Source of the DNA: Aquisphaera insulae
GTDB lineage: Bacteria > Planctomycetota > Planctomycetia > Isosphaerales > Isosphaeraceae
Reading direction: 5' to 3'
NCBI RefSeq assembly: GCF_011064615.1
Contig: NZ_JAALJH010000062.1
Coordinates: forward strand, 1-55,590
DNA length: 55,590 bases
Part shown: one piece after another, positions 18,047 to 26,656 of the stretch
Layout: the number at the start of each line of letters is the position of its first letter
Position numbering within the stretch: position 1 is the first letter of the stretch
Program-made: the position numbers and the translations under genes
Notes under the pieces: generated by a model
What the model saw: the letters and a program-made list of their open reading frames with translations, nothing else
Databases searched by the model: none
Told to the model about the DNA's origin: nothing

Positions 18047-19291
18047 TCAGCCGGACAGCTTGGTGATCAGGGTGATCAGCGGCAGGAAGAGCGCGATGAC
18101 GATGAAGCCGATGATGCCGCCCAGGACGACGATCATGATCGGCTCCAGCAGGCTCACCAGCGACTCCACCGCCGTCTCGACCTCCTCATCGTAGTTGTCG
18201 GCGATCTTGTTCAGCATGGTGTCGAGCTCGCCCGTCTCCTCGCCGACGTCGATCATGTTCACGACGATGTCGTCCACGATCCGCGACTCGCGGAGCGGCT
18301 GGGCGATCGTCTCGCCCTCGCGGATGCTCTCGTAGATCCGCGTGAACGCCCGCTCGAAGACCGCGTTGCCGGCCGTGTCGCGGACGATGTTCAGCGACTC
18401 CAGGATCGGCACGCCCGACTGCACCAGCGTCCCCAGCGTCCGCATCGTCCGCGCCACCGTGGACTTCTCGGCGATGGTCCCCATGACGGGGATCATCAAT
18501 AATATTCGATCGCAGACATAAGCTCCTGTTTTATTTCGATAGAGGAGCTTGATGAAGATCCAGACGAAGATCGGGAACAGGAAGACCAGGTAGAAGTACT
18601 TGATCAGGAAGTGGCTGGCCTCGATCAGGAAGACGGTCATGGCCGGCAGCGGCACGCCGAAATCCTTGAAGATCGACTCGAACTTGGGGATGATGAAGTA
18701 GAGGATGAAGCCGACGATGATGCACGCGACCGAGATGACGACGATCGGGTAGACCATCGCCGACTTGATCCGCCGCTTCAGGCTCTGGGCCTTCTCCTTG
18801 AAGTCGGCCAGCCGCTGGAGGATCGCCTCGAGGGCGCCGCCGGCCTCGCCCGCCTTGATCATGTTGCAGTAGAGCCGGTCGAACGCCTTGGGGTGCTTGG
18901 CGAAGGCCTCCGAGAGCGTCATGCCGCTCTCGATGTCCTCGACCACGTCGCCGAGCGAGTTCTTGAGCACGCCCGGCTTGCACTGGCCCTCGAGGATCTT
19001 CAGGCTCCGGAGGATCGGCAGGCCGGCGTCCTGGAGCGTCGAGAGCTGGCGGGTGAACGTGCAGAGCTGCTTGGTCGAGATCCGGCCGATGGTGAACGAC
19101 TTCTTCTTCTTCCGCCCCCCCTTCCTGGCCGCCGCCTTGCGGGTGTTCTTCTTCGCCTTCTCGGCGATCTTGGTGACGAAGAACCCCTTCTGGCGGATGA
19201 GCTGCGCGGCCTCCTCCTGGGTGGACGCGTCGATCGAGTCCTTGACCTCGCGGCCGGTGTGGTCCATCGCCTCGTACTGGTACGTCGGCAT
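18047..19291 (-). CDS. pilC: PilC/GspF-type inner-membrane platform protein
   Basis: A 414-residue protein of the GspF/PilC family, the polytopic inner-membrane platform that couples the assembly ATPases to the growing pilus. The N-terminus (MPTYQYEAMDHTGREV) is the family start, followed by a Lys-rich linker (residues about 45-65) and two T2SSF repeats, each with GEAGG/GEETG and Q-L signature elements; three hydrophobic segments lie near residues 165-190, 210-240 and at the C-terminus. GGAGGG precedes the ATG. Between the hydrophobic segments and the second T2SSF repeat (about 18494-18541) the codons abruptly become AT-ending (CGA AAT AAA ACA GGA, later ATA TTA TTG), unlike the rest of the gene. 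It sits 160 bases after the ATPase gene, as expected for an E-F pair. Confidence 0.95.
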   Translation of the reverse strand: MPTYQYEAMDHTGREVKDSIDASTQEEAAQLIRQKGFFVTKIAEKAKKNTRKAAARKGGRKKKKSFTIGRISTKQLCTFTRQLSTLQDAGLPILRSLKILEGQCKPGVLKNSLGDVVEDIESGMTLSEAFAKHPKAFDRLYCNMIKAGEAGGALEAILQRLADFKEKAQSLKRRIKSAMVYPIVVISVACIIVGFILYFIIPKFESIFKDFGVPLPAMTVFLIEASHFLIKYFYLVFLFPIFVWIFIKLLYRNKTGAYVCDRILLMIPVMGTIAEKSTVARTMRTLGTLVQSGVPILESLNIVRDTAGNAVFERAFTRIYESIREGETIAQPLRESRIVDDIVVNMIDVGEETGELDTMLNKIADNYDEEVETAVESLVSLLEPIMIVVLGGIIGFIVIALFLPLITLITKLSG

Positions 19292-19451
19292 CTCGCGCTC
19301 CCTCCGGGAAGGGCCGGGGCCCGTGTCGTCTCGGGTGCGGGTCGGGTGTCTCGCGTGTTCGCTGGCCTGCTCTGTCGTGTGGTCTTGAATTTCGGGTTGG
19401 CCGGGGGACGGGCATTCCCGCCCGTCCTCCCCGCCGCGTGCGACGCACGCA

Positions 19452-21167
19452 TCAAATCTCGGTCATCGTCTCGCGCATGATCTCGTCGATGCTGGTCATC
19501 CCGTCGTTGATGGCCCGCAGGCCGGACTCGCGGAGGGTCCGCATGCCGTACTTGCGGCAGGCGTCCTTGAACTCGTCGAGCGAGACCTCGGAGACGACCA
19601 TGTCGCGGAGCACGTCGTTCATGACGACGAGCTCGTAGACGCCCATGCGGCCCTTGTAGCCGGTGTTGTTGCAGCGCTCGCAGCCCTTGCCGTAGAACCA
19701 CTTCTGGGCGGCCGCCTGCTCGGGGGTCAGGCCCAGCTCCATGATGACCTCGGGGCTGGGGGTGAACTCGGTCTTGCAGTTGACGCAGATCTTCCGCACC
19801 AGCCGCTGCGCCAGCACGGCCTCGACCGTGGCCGTGATGAGGAACGTGGGGAGCCCCATGTCGCGGAGCCGGGTCACGGCCGAGGGGGCGTCGTTGGTGT
19901 GCAGGGTGGTGAAGACGATGTGGCCGGTGAGCGACGCCTGGATGGAGATCTCCGCGGTCTCCAGGTCGCGGGTCTCGCCGACCAGGATCTTGTCCGGATC
20001 CTGCCGCAGGATGGCCCGCAGGCAGTTGGCGAAGGTGACGCCGATCTCGGGGTTGATCGGCACCTGGATCAGGCCCTCGATCTCGTACTCGACGGGCTCC
20101 TCGGTGGTGATGATCTTGTCCTCGATCTTGTTCAGCTCGTTGAGCGTCGCGTAGAGCGTCGTCGTCTTGCCGGAGGACGTGGGCCCGGTCACCAGGATGA
20201 TGCCGTTGGGCTTGTGGATCACCGACATCCAGGTGGCCAGGGTGTCCTCCGGCATGCCGAGCTTGCGGAGGTCGAGCTGGACGACCGAGCGGTCGAGGAT
20301 CCGCAGGACCACGCTCTCTCCGAACATCGTCGGCAGGGTGGAGACCCGGATGTCCACGTTGTTGCCGCCGAGCGCGAGCTGGATCTTGCCGTCCTGGGGG
20401 AGCCGCCGCTCGGCGATGTCCAGGTTCGACATGACCTTGATGCGGCTGGAGATCGCCGGCGCCAGGTGCCGCGGGGGCGGCACCAGCTCGTAGAGGATGC
20501 CGTCGACCCGGTAGCGCATCTTGTACTCTTCCTCGAACGGCTCGAAGTGGATGTCCGAGGCCTTGTCCTTGATCGCCAGCAGGAGGACCATGTTCAGGAG
20601 CTTCCGCACCGGCGCGGCCTCGGCCATCTCCTCGATGGCCTCGAGGTCGATCGTGTTCTGGTTCCGGCCGGCGAACGAGGCGAGCCCCTTGTCCTGCTCG
20701 ATCTGCTTGACGACGTCCTGGATCGACTCGTGATGCCCCGCGTAGAGCCGCTCGATGGTGGACATCACGTCGCTCTCGGAGGCGATCGCCCCCTTCACGT
20801 CCACCCCCAGGAAGAGCCGGAGGCTGTCGATCGTGGAGGGGTTCTGGGGCTCCGCCATCGCCACCGTGACGCTCTTGTCCTTCTTGTTCTGAGAGACCGG
20901 CACGACCTTGTAGGCCGTGGCCATGCTCTCGTTGACCAGCTCGGTCATCTCGGCCGGGATGGTGGTGTCCGCCAGCTTCATCACCTTCATGCCGAGCTGC
21001 TCGCCAAGCGCCTTGAGGACCTGGTCCTCCTTCACCAGGCCGAGCCGGACCGCGACCTTGCCGAGGAGCTCGTTGGCCGAACGCTTCTGCTCCTCGAGGA
21101 CCTTCCACAGGCCATCCTCGTCGAGGTAGCCCATGTCCACCATGATCGTGCCGAGTCGTCGAGCCAT
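19452..21167 (-). CDS. pilB: PilB/GspE-type assembly ATPase with MshEN signature
   Basis: A 571-residue hexameric ATPase that powers pilus or pseudopilus assembly from the cytoplasmic face. Walker A is GPTSSGKT (residues 328-335), Walker B is ILVGE (394-398), and a four-cysteine zinc site is formed by C461, C464, C496 and C499. The N-terminal 60 residues contain the tandem 24-residue pattern of MshEN domains: the first copy spans residues 4-27 and begins RLG, the second spans 34-57 and begins LLG. In studied MshE-like ATPases this domain binds cyclic di-GMP. Length is typical of the family. It lies directly upstream of pilC, so it is the natural E partner of that platform. The ribosome binding site is weak. 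The second ATPase at 22884-24635 lacks the RLG triplets. Confidence 0.93.
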   Translation of the reverse strand: MARRLGTIMVDMGYLDEDGLWKVLEEQKRSANELLGKVAVRLGLVKEDQVLKALGEQLGMKVMKLADTTIPAEMTELVNESMATAYKVVPVSQNKKDKSVTVAMAEPQNPSTIDSLRLFLGVDVKGAIASESDVMSTIERLYAGHHESIQDVVKQIEQDKGLASFAGRNQNTIDLEAIEEMAEAAPVRKLLNMVLLLAIKDKASDIHFEPFEEEYKMRYRVDGILYELVPPPRHLAPAISSRIKVMSNLDIAERRLPQDGKIQLALGGNNVDIRVSTLPTMFGESVVLRILDRSVVQLDLRKLGMPEDTLATWMSVIHKPNGIILVTGPTSSGKTTTLYATLNELNKIEDKIITTEEPVEYEIEGLIQVPINPEIGVTFANCLRAILRQDPDKILVGETRDLETAEISIQASLTGHIVFTTLHTNDAPSAVTRLRDMGLPTFLITATVEAVLAQRLVRKICVNCKTEFTPSPEVIMELGLTPEQAAAQKWFYGKGCERCNNTGYKGRMGVYELVVMNDVLRDMVVSEVSLDEFKDACRKYGMRTLRESGLRAINDGMTSIDEIMRETMTEI

Positions 21168-21451
21168 GCCAGCGTCCCAATCTGATGGTGGATCGAAGTC
21201 GATGCGCGAGGGCCGGACGCACCCCCGTGCGGGTTAAAATAGGCCGCCGTACTGTCGAGTGTAGAAGAAGAAAGAAACCGCGTGCGACGGCGCCGAACGG
21301 GCCGCGCGAGGGACAGAACGGACGGGCCGCCGCCCCGGCGACCGGGGCGGCGACGACTCATCAACGAATGCGTGCGATCAACCGAATCGTGATTCTACAA
21401 AGCTCCCGGACGTTTACGCGAGCCGGGCGGCCTCGTGACGGCCGCGGCGGC

Positions 21452-22564
21452 TCATTCCTCCTCGTCGCCATCCTCCTCGTCGTCCTCGAAGATGCCCTTC
21501 TTGGCGTTCTCGATCCGCTCCCGGAGGTCGTTGGGCTTGCGGGCCTTGTACATGACCTCGGCCTCCTCCACCAGGCCCTGCCGCCAGAGCTGGAAGAGGT
21601 TGTCGTCCAGGAGGATCATGCCGTGCTTGCGGCCGGTCTGGATCGAGGAGTCGATGCGGTACGTCTTGTTCTCGCGGATCAGGTTCGAGATGGCCGGGGT
21701 GACCACGAGCATCTCGTAGGCGGCGACCAGCCCCTTGGGCTTGCGGGGCAGGAGCGCCTGGGCGAGCACGCCGATGATCGCCACCGAGAGCTGGGTGCGG
21801 ATCTGGTCCTGCTGCTCCTTGGGGAAGACGTCGATGATCCGGTTGACCGTCCCCTCGGCCGAGTTGGTGTGGAGCGTGCCGAAGACGATGTGCCCGGTCT
21901 CGGCGGCCGTGATGGCCGCCTGGATCGTGGCGAGGTCTCGCATCTCGCCGACGAGGATGATGTCCGGGTCCATCCGCAGGGCCCGGCGGATCGCCTCGGG
22001 GAAGTCGGGCACGTCGATCCCGATCTCGCGCTGGTTCACCAGCGACTTCTGGTGCTTGTGGAAATACTCGATCGGGTCCTCGATCGTGATGATGTGCCGG
22101 TCCATGTTGTTGTTGATCCAGTTGATCATCGAGGCCAGGCTGGTGGTCTTGCCCGACCCCGTGGGGCCGGTCACCAGGATCAGGCCTCGCGGCCGCTGGA
22201 TCAGCTCGCCCATGACCGTGGGCAGGCCGAGCTGCTCGAACGTGAGGAACTCGTTCGGGATCCGCCGGAGCACCAGTCCGACATTCCCGCGCTGCTTGAA
22301 GACCGCCACCCGGAACCGGGCCATCTCGCCGAAGGCGAAGCCGAAGTCCGTCCCCCCGACTTCCTGCAGCTCTTGCTGGCACCGCTCCGGGGTGATGCTC
22401 TTCATGAGGGCGACCGTGTCGGGCGCCTCGAGCACCTTGGTTGCCAGCGGCCGCATGTGGCCGTGGAGCCGCACCACCGGCTGGCTACCCACCGTTAGGT
22501 GAAGGTCGCTCGCCTTCTGCGTGCAGACCGTCTGGAGCAATTTGTCGATGAGCAGTGTGCCCAT
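21452..22564 (-). CDS. pilT: PilT-type retraction ATPase
   Basis: A 370-residue PilT-family ATPase, which drives pilus retraction in twitching motility. Features include the N-terminal ASDLHLTVG-P-VR-HG signature, Walker A GPTGSGKT (residues 133-140), the Asp box ITIEDPIEY, Walker B ILVGEMRD, the HTNSA box, and the C-terminal PilT motif as AISNLIRENK (Ser in place of the usual Arg). The C-terminus is an acidic tail of Asp and Glu. The ATG at 22564 follows a strong GGGGAGG; a GTG three codons earlier (22573) lies almost on top of that site and is less likely. It sits between two PilB-type genes, separated by 319 and 284 bases, so internal promoters are likely. Its presence favours a retractable type IV pilus over a pure secretion system. 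Confidence 0.95.
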   Translation of the reverse strand: MGTLLIDKLLQTVCTQKASDLHLTVGSQPVVRLHGHMRPLATKVLEAPDTVALMKSITPERCQQELQEVGGTDFGFAFGEMARFRVAVFKQRGNVGLVLRRIPNEFLTFEQLGLPTVMGELIQRPRGLILVTGPTGSGKTTSLASMINWINNNMDRHIITIEDPIEYFHKHQKSLVNQREIGIDVPDFPEAIRRALRMDPDIILVGEMRDLATIQAAITAAETGHIVFGTLHTNSAEGTVNRIIDVFPKEQQDQIRTQLSVAIIGVLAQALLPRKPKGLVAAYEMLVVTPAISNLIRENKTYRIDSSIQTGRKHGMILLDDNLFQLWRQGLVEEAEVMYKARKPNDLRERIENAKKGIFEDDEEDGDEEE

Positions 22565-22883
22565 GGTCTTCACCCACCTCCCCAGGGATTCTCAGAAAAG
22601 GTCCATCTACCTGTTCATCCGCGGGGTATTGACTTTGTCCTGAAGACCAGGTGGCCGATAAATTCCGAAATTGTCGAGCGGAGTTAGGAGAAGACCCGGC
22701 TCTCCTCGCTCCTCCTCATTATTTCGGAGGTCGCGGACCAGAATCAAGGGACCCGACGGCTCGCTGCAACATCTGGTTACGCAAAATGGGGCGGCCGATA
22801 ACGCGGCCGAACGGTCGAGGGAGGGTCCGCGTGGCGCGGGCGGCCCGACTCAAACCGCTCGCGCGGCGTCCGACGGATCCGCC
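22565..22883. other. Intergenic region between pilT and the upstream ATPase gene
   Basis: This 319-base gap separates two minus-strand genes. It contains the purine-rich ribosome binding site of pilT (about 22574-22583) and an AT-richer stretch around 22615-22680 that could hold a promoter, but no hexamer pair with good spacing stands out. I see no hairpin resembling a terminator and no coding frame with family features. Confidence 0.35.
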
Positions 22884-24635
22884 TCACGTCGGCTTCACTT
22901 CCTTCTTGGGCGCCGGGACCGGGTCGCTCATGACGTCGTTCTTGGTGATCCGGAGGACCTCGTCGAGCGTGGTCAGCCCCTTGATCGCCTTGATGATCCC
23001 GTCCTCGAAGAGCGTACGCATCCCCTGCTTGCGAGCGAGTTTACGGAGTGCCATCGTGGACTCGCCCTTGAAGGCAAGCTCGCGGATGCCGGTGGTCATG
23101 GTCATCAGCTCGTAGATCCCCATCCGGCCCCGGTAGCCCTTCTTGTTGCAATTGTTGCAACCCTTGCCCTTCATGAAGTTGGCCTTCTTGGCCAGTTCGG
23201 GGCGGAGTCCCAGGCCGGCCAGGACGTGGGCGGGGGGCTCGTAGCGGACCTTGCATTTCGGACACACCTTGCGGACAAGGCGTTGCGCCATGATTGCAAG
23301 CACGGAGCTGGCCACCAGGAACGGTTGGATACCAATATCCACCAGCCGTGTAACAGCACTGGGCGCATCGTTCGTGTGCAGAGTACTGAAAACCAGGTGT
23401 CCTGTCAGACTGGCCTGAATTGCGGTCTCTGCCGTCTCCAGATCGCGGATTTCGCCCACAAGGAGGATGTTCGGATTCTGCCGGAGCATGGCCCGGATGA
23501 TCCGGGCGAAGGTCATCCCGATCTTCGCCTTCACCTCACATTGGTTCACCCCCGGCAGGTAGTACTCGACCGGATCCTCGGCGGTGATGATCTTCACGTC
23601 CGGCCGATTCAACTCGTTGAGGGCGGCGTATAGGGTGGTCGTCTTCCCGGATCCGGTGGGCCCGGTCACCAGGAGGATTCCGTTGGGACGCTTCACCAGC
23701 CCCTTGAACCGGCCGAAGTCATCCTCGGCGAATCCCAGGTCCTGGAGACCGACCTTGATGTTCTCTCGATCCAGGATCCGCATGACGACCGACTGGCCAT
23801 GCGTGGTCGGAAGGATGCTGACACGCAGGTCGATGTCCTTCCCCGCGACCAGGATCTTGATCCGGCCGTCCTGGGGCCGTCGCTTCTCGGCGATGTCGAT
23901 CTGCCCCATGATCTTGAGGCGGCTGACGATCGCGCCCAGGAGCCGGCGAGGGGCGGAGTCGCGCTCCATGAGGACGCCGTCGATCCGGTAGCGAATCCGG
24001 ACGCGGTCGGCGAACGGCTCGATGTGAATGTCGGAGGCGCGGTTGGTGACCGCCTCCTGGATGATGAGGTGGACGAGCTTGATGACCGGCGCGTCCCCTT
24101 CCTCCAGGGTATTGGTGGTCCCGGCCTTCGTCCCCCCCCCGCCGTCCTCGGCGAAGTCGATGGCGGTGTCGGTGAATTCCTGGAGCATGGAGTCGACCGA
24201 CTCCGTCTCCGTCCCGGAGGCGCCGTAATACTTGTTGATCGCCTCGACGATCGCCTCCTTGGGGGCCAGCGCGACCTCGATCTCGCGATTGAGGACGAAC
24301 CGGAGCTTCTCGATCGTCTCGAAGCCCATCGGGTCATGCATGATGACCTTGATGGTCCCGTTCCCCTCGGCGAGGGGCATGACGATGTTCTCGCGTGCCA
24401 GCGCCTCATTGACGAGCCCGACGACGGAGGCGGGGATCTCGACCTCGCGGAGCTCGACGAAGGGGAGGCCGTGCTGTTCGGCCTTCGCCTTGACGATGTC
24501 GTCCATCTCGGCGTAACCGAGTTTCACGAGCGCATCCTCGACGGCGGCGCCGGATCGCTGCGCTTCCTTGAGCTGATCCGGGCCGATGATCCCGCGGCGG
24601 ATCAGGATCTCGGTCCAATCCCGACTCTTGGCCAT
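22884..24635 (-). CDS. Second PilB/GspE-type assembly ATPase, MshEN signature degenerate
   Basis: A 583-residue paralogue of the ATPase at 19452-21167. Walker A is GPTGSGKT (residues 325-332), Walker B is LLVGE near 391-395, and the zinc cysteines are C458, C461, C493 and C496, so the motor core looks intact. The N-terminal tandem repeats are still recognisable by spacing (residues 6-29 and 31-54), but both RLG triplets are replaced (DWT and AVE) and the closing Gln of the first copy is Gly. A Gly- and Thr-rich linker lies near residues 164-178. ATG 24635 is chosen because MAKSRDW gives a normal family N-terminus with GGGAG upstream; the frame is open to 24902. It heads the minus-strand motor cluster. 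It may serve a second pilus or pseudopilus type, which is inference. Confidence 0.92.
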   Translation of the reverse strand: MAKSRDWTEILIRRGIIGPDQLKEAQRSGAAVEDALVKLGYAEMDDIVKAKAEQHGLPFVELREVEIPASVVGLVNEALARENIVMPLAEGNGTIKVIMHDPMGFETIEKLRFVLNREIEVALAPKEAIVEAINKYYGASGTETESVDSMLQEFTDTAIDFAEDGGGGTKAGTTNTLEEGDAPVIKLVHLIIQEAVTNRASDIHIEPFADRVRIRYRIDGVLMERDSAPRRLLGAIVSRLKIMGQIDIAEKRRPQDGRIKILVAGKDIDLRVSILPTTHGQSVVMRILDRENIKVGLQDLGFAEDDFGRFKGLVKRPNGILLVTGPTGSGKTTTLYAALNELNRPDVKIITAEDPVEYYLPGVNQCEVKAKIGMTFARIIRAMLRQNPNILLVGEIRDLETAETAIQASLTGHLVFSTLHTNDAPSAVTRLVDIGIQPFLVASSVLAIMAQRLVRKVCPKCKVRYEPPAHVLAGLGLRPELAKKANFMKGKGCNNCNKKGYRGRMGIYELMTMTTGIRELAFKGESTMALRKLARKQGMRTLFEDGIIKAIKGLTTLDEVLRITKNDVMSDPVPAPKKEVKPT

Positions 24636-25081
24636 GGTAATTGGGCTCCCAGACGGAACGTCAGACGGTGAGCAGGCGAGTTCGACACGCCCGTCGGGCT
24701 CGGCAGCCCGTTCCGGGGCGGTCGACCGCGGCGAAGCACGGTGTTTCCGGACGGCGCGGCACCGGCGCGTAACGAGATATACCGGGGCACGATGAAAAGC
24801 GTGACAGTGAACCGGGAGCAAGGGGGCAACGTAGAGGAGAAGATCGGATCCTATCGGCCCCCTCTCCGAGAAACTTAAAACTACCACTTGCCAAATCTTC
24901 AAGCAACTAGCTCCCGAGGATTTCCGGCTCCCGGCCCGCGAGTTGCTATCCGCGCCGCCGCGTCCCGGTGCTCCATCCGAACGATAAGCGGCCGCGGGGG
25001 ATAGAGTGCTTCACCCGGAGACTCTCCCCGGGTTATGCTGGAGCCGAGTGGTCGATTTCGACGGCGTGACAGGGGGTAGTG
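24636..25081. other. Divergent intergenic region
   Basis: This region separates the minus-strand motor cluster from the plus-strand uxaA-type gene and must contain both promoters. The only clearly AT-rich part is about 24874-24906. On the minus strand it offers a weak pair, TTGCTT and TAGTTT with a 17-base spacer. Near 25014-25036 there is a short ACCCGG/CCGGGT inverted repeat upstream of the plus-strand gene. I see no coding frame with family features. Confidence 0.35.
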
Positions 25082-26656
25082 ATGTCGAGCGATTCTCCGC
25101 GTGGTGTGCTGCTGCGGGCGGAGGATGACGTGGCGGTCGCCGCCCGACCGATCCCGGCCGGCGCGACCGTCGAGCTCCCCGGGGGAGCGGTCACGGCGAG
25201 GGAGCCGATCGGCCTGGGCCACAAGATCGCGGTCCGCGACGTGGCCGAGGGCCGCGCGGTGCGCAAGTATGGTCAGATCATCGGCTTCGCGTCCCGTCCG
25301 ATCCCGGCCGGGAGCCTGGTGCACGTCCACAACCTGCGGGCCGACCTCTTCGCGCGGGATTATGCCCATGCGACCGACCGTCCTCCGGTCCCGAAGCCGG
25401 AGCGGCCGCGGACATTTCGGGGCTTCCTCCGCCCCGACGGCCGGGTCGGGACCCGCAATTACGTCGCGGTGATCAGCACGGTCAACTGCTCGGCGAGCGT
25501 CGCGCGGCTGATCGCCGACCGCTTCCGCGACGACCGCCTCAAGGATGAGTTCCCGAACGTGGACGGCGTCTTCGCGATCACTCACAAGGGGGGCTGCGGC
25601 CTCCCATTCGAGGGCGGGGATCACGCCATCCTCGAGCGGGTCCTGGCCGGATTCGCCCGCCACCCCAACGTGGCCGCCTACGTCATCGTCGGCCTCGGCT
25701 GCGAGGGCGCCTACGCCCAGCACCTGGTCGAATCGCGTCACCTGACGCTCCGACCGGCCGCCGGCAGCGTCGAGTCGCGGATGCTCGGGGCCGAGGGCCC
25801 TCCGCCGACCGTCCTGAACATCCAGGAGGAGGGGGGGATTACCCGGACGGTCGAGGCCGCGGTCCGCGCCGTCGGCCAGCTCCTCCCGGGGGCGAACGCC
25901 TGGCGGCGGACCGAGCAGCCGGCCTCGAAGATCTGCCTGGCGATGGAGTGCGGCGGGTCGGACGGCAACTCGGGCGTCACGGCGAACCCCGCGCTCGGGG
26001 TGGCCGCCGACCTGATCGTGGGCCAGGGAGGCTCGGCCGTCCTCGGGGAAACGACGGAGATCTACGGTGCCGAGCACCTCCTTACCCGGCGGGCGGCCTC
26101 GCGCGAGGTCGGCGAGAAGCTCGTCGAGCGGATCAAGTGGTGGGAGTGGTATACCGGCGTCTTCGGCGCCACGATCGACAACAACCCGTCGCCCGGGAAC
26201 AAGGCCGGGGGCCTGACCACCATCTACGAGAAATCCCTGGGCGCCCTCGCCAAGGCGGGCTCGACCCCGATGGTGGACGTCGTCGACTATGCGGCCCCGG
26301 TGACGAAGCCGGGGCTGGTCTTCATGGACACGCCCGGATACGATCCCCCCTGCACCACCGGGCTGGTCGCCTCGGGCGCGAACGTGCTCGTCTTCACGAC
26401 CGGCCGCGGCAGCGTCCTCGGGCTGCGGCCCACACCCTGCATCAAGCTGGCGACGAACACGCCGATGTACGAGCGGATGGCCGACGACATGGACATGGAC
26501 GCGGGGACGATCCTCGACGGCGAGCCCGTGGACGCGGTCGGCCGGCGGCTCTTCGACCGGATCCTCGAGGTGGCCGGCGGCGAGCCGACGCGGAGCGAAC
26601 GGCTCGGTGTGGGCGAGGAGGAGTTCGCCCCCTGGACGATCGGGCCGACGCTGTGA
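25082..26656 (+). CDS. UxaA-family sugar-acid dehydratase (altronate or galactarate type)
   Basis: A 524-residue member of the UxaA/GarD family, which dehydrates hexonates or hexarates such as D-altronate or galactarate in uronic-acid catabolism; the activity needs a divalent metal. Residues 1 to about 100 form the SAF domain (LGHKIAVRD, VRKYGQIIGFA), followed by GTRNYVAVISTVNCS, THKGGCG and GLGCEG, and the C-terminal part has MECGGSDGNSGVTANPALG, NPSPGNKAGGLTTI and the cysteine-containing GYDPPCTTGL. Both parts of the family are fused, as in full-length UxaA. ATG 25082 follows AGGGGGT; a GTG one codon earlier is possible. The stop overlaps the GTG start of the next gene. Substrate cannot be told from sequence alone. 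Confidence 0.9.
   Translation: MSSDSPRGVLLRAEDDVAVAARPIPAGATVELPGGAVTAREPIGLGHKIAVRDVAEGRAVRKYGQIIGFASRPIPAGSLVHVHNLRADLFARDYAHATDRPPVPKPERPRTFRGFLRPDGRVGTRNYVAVISTVNCSASVARLIADRFRDDRLKDEFPNVDGVFAITHKGGCGLPFEGGDHAILERVLAGFARHPNVAAYVIVGLGCEGAYAQHLVESRHLTLRPAAGSVESRMLGAEGPPPTVLNIQEEGGITRTVEAAVRAVGQLLPGANAWRRTEQPASKICLAMECGGSDGNSGVTANPALGVAADLIVGQGGSAVLGETTEIYGAEHLLTRRAASREVGEKLVERIKWWEWYTGVFGATIDNNPSPGNKAGGLTTIYEKSLGALAKAGSTPMVDVVDYAAPVTKPGLVFMDTPGYDPPCTTGLVASGANVLVFTTGRGSVLGLRPTPCIKLATNTPMYERMADDMDMDAGTILDGEPVDAVGRRLFDRILEVAGGEPTRSERLGVGEEEFAPWTIGPTL

Noticed and set aside
21168..21451. A firm promoter between pilT and the downstream ATPase gene
   Set aside because: A TAGAAT hexamer is present in the right orientation, but no -35-like sequence lies 17-18 bases before it and the distance to the start codon is over 200 bases.
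320..24635. A complete type II secretion system
   Set aside because: No secretin (GspD), no GspC, L or M, and no prepilin peptidase is encoded here, and PilT argues for a pilus; only a motor, platform and subunit block is present.
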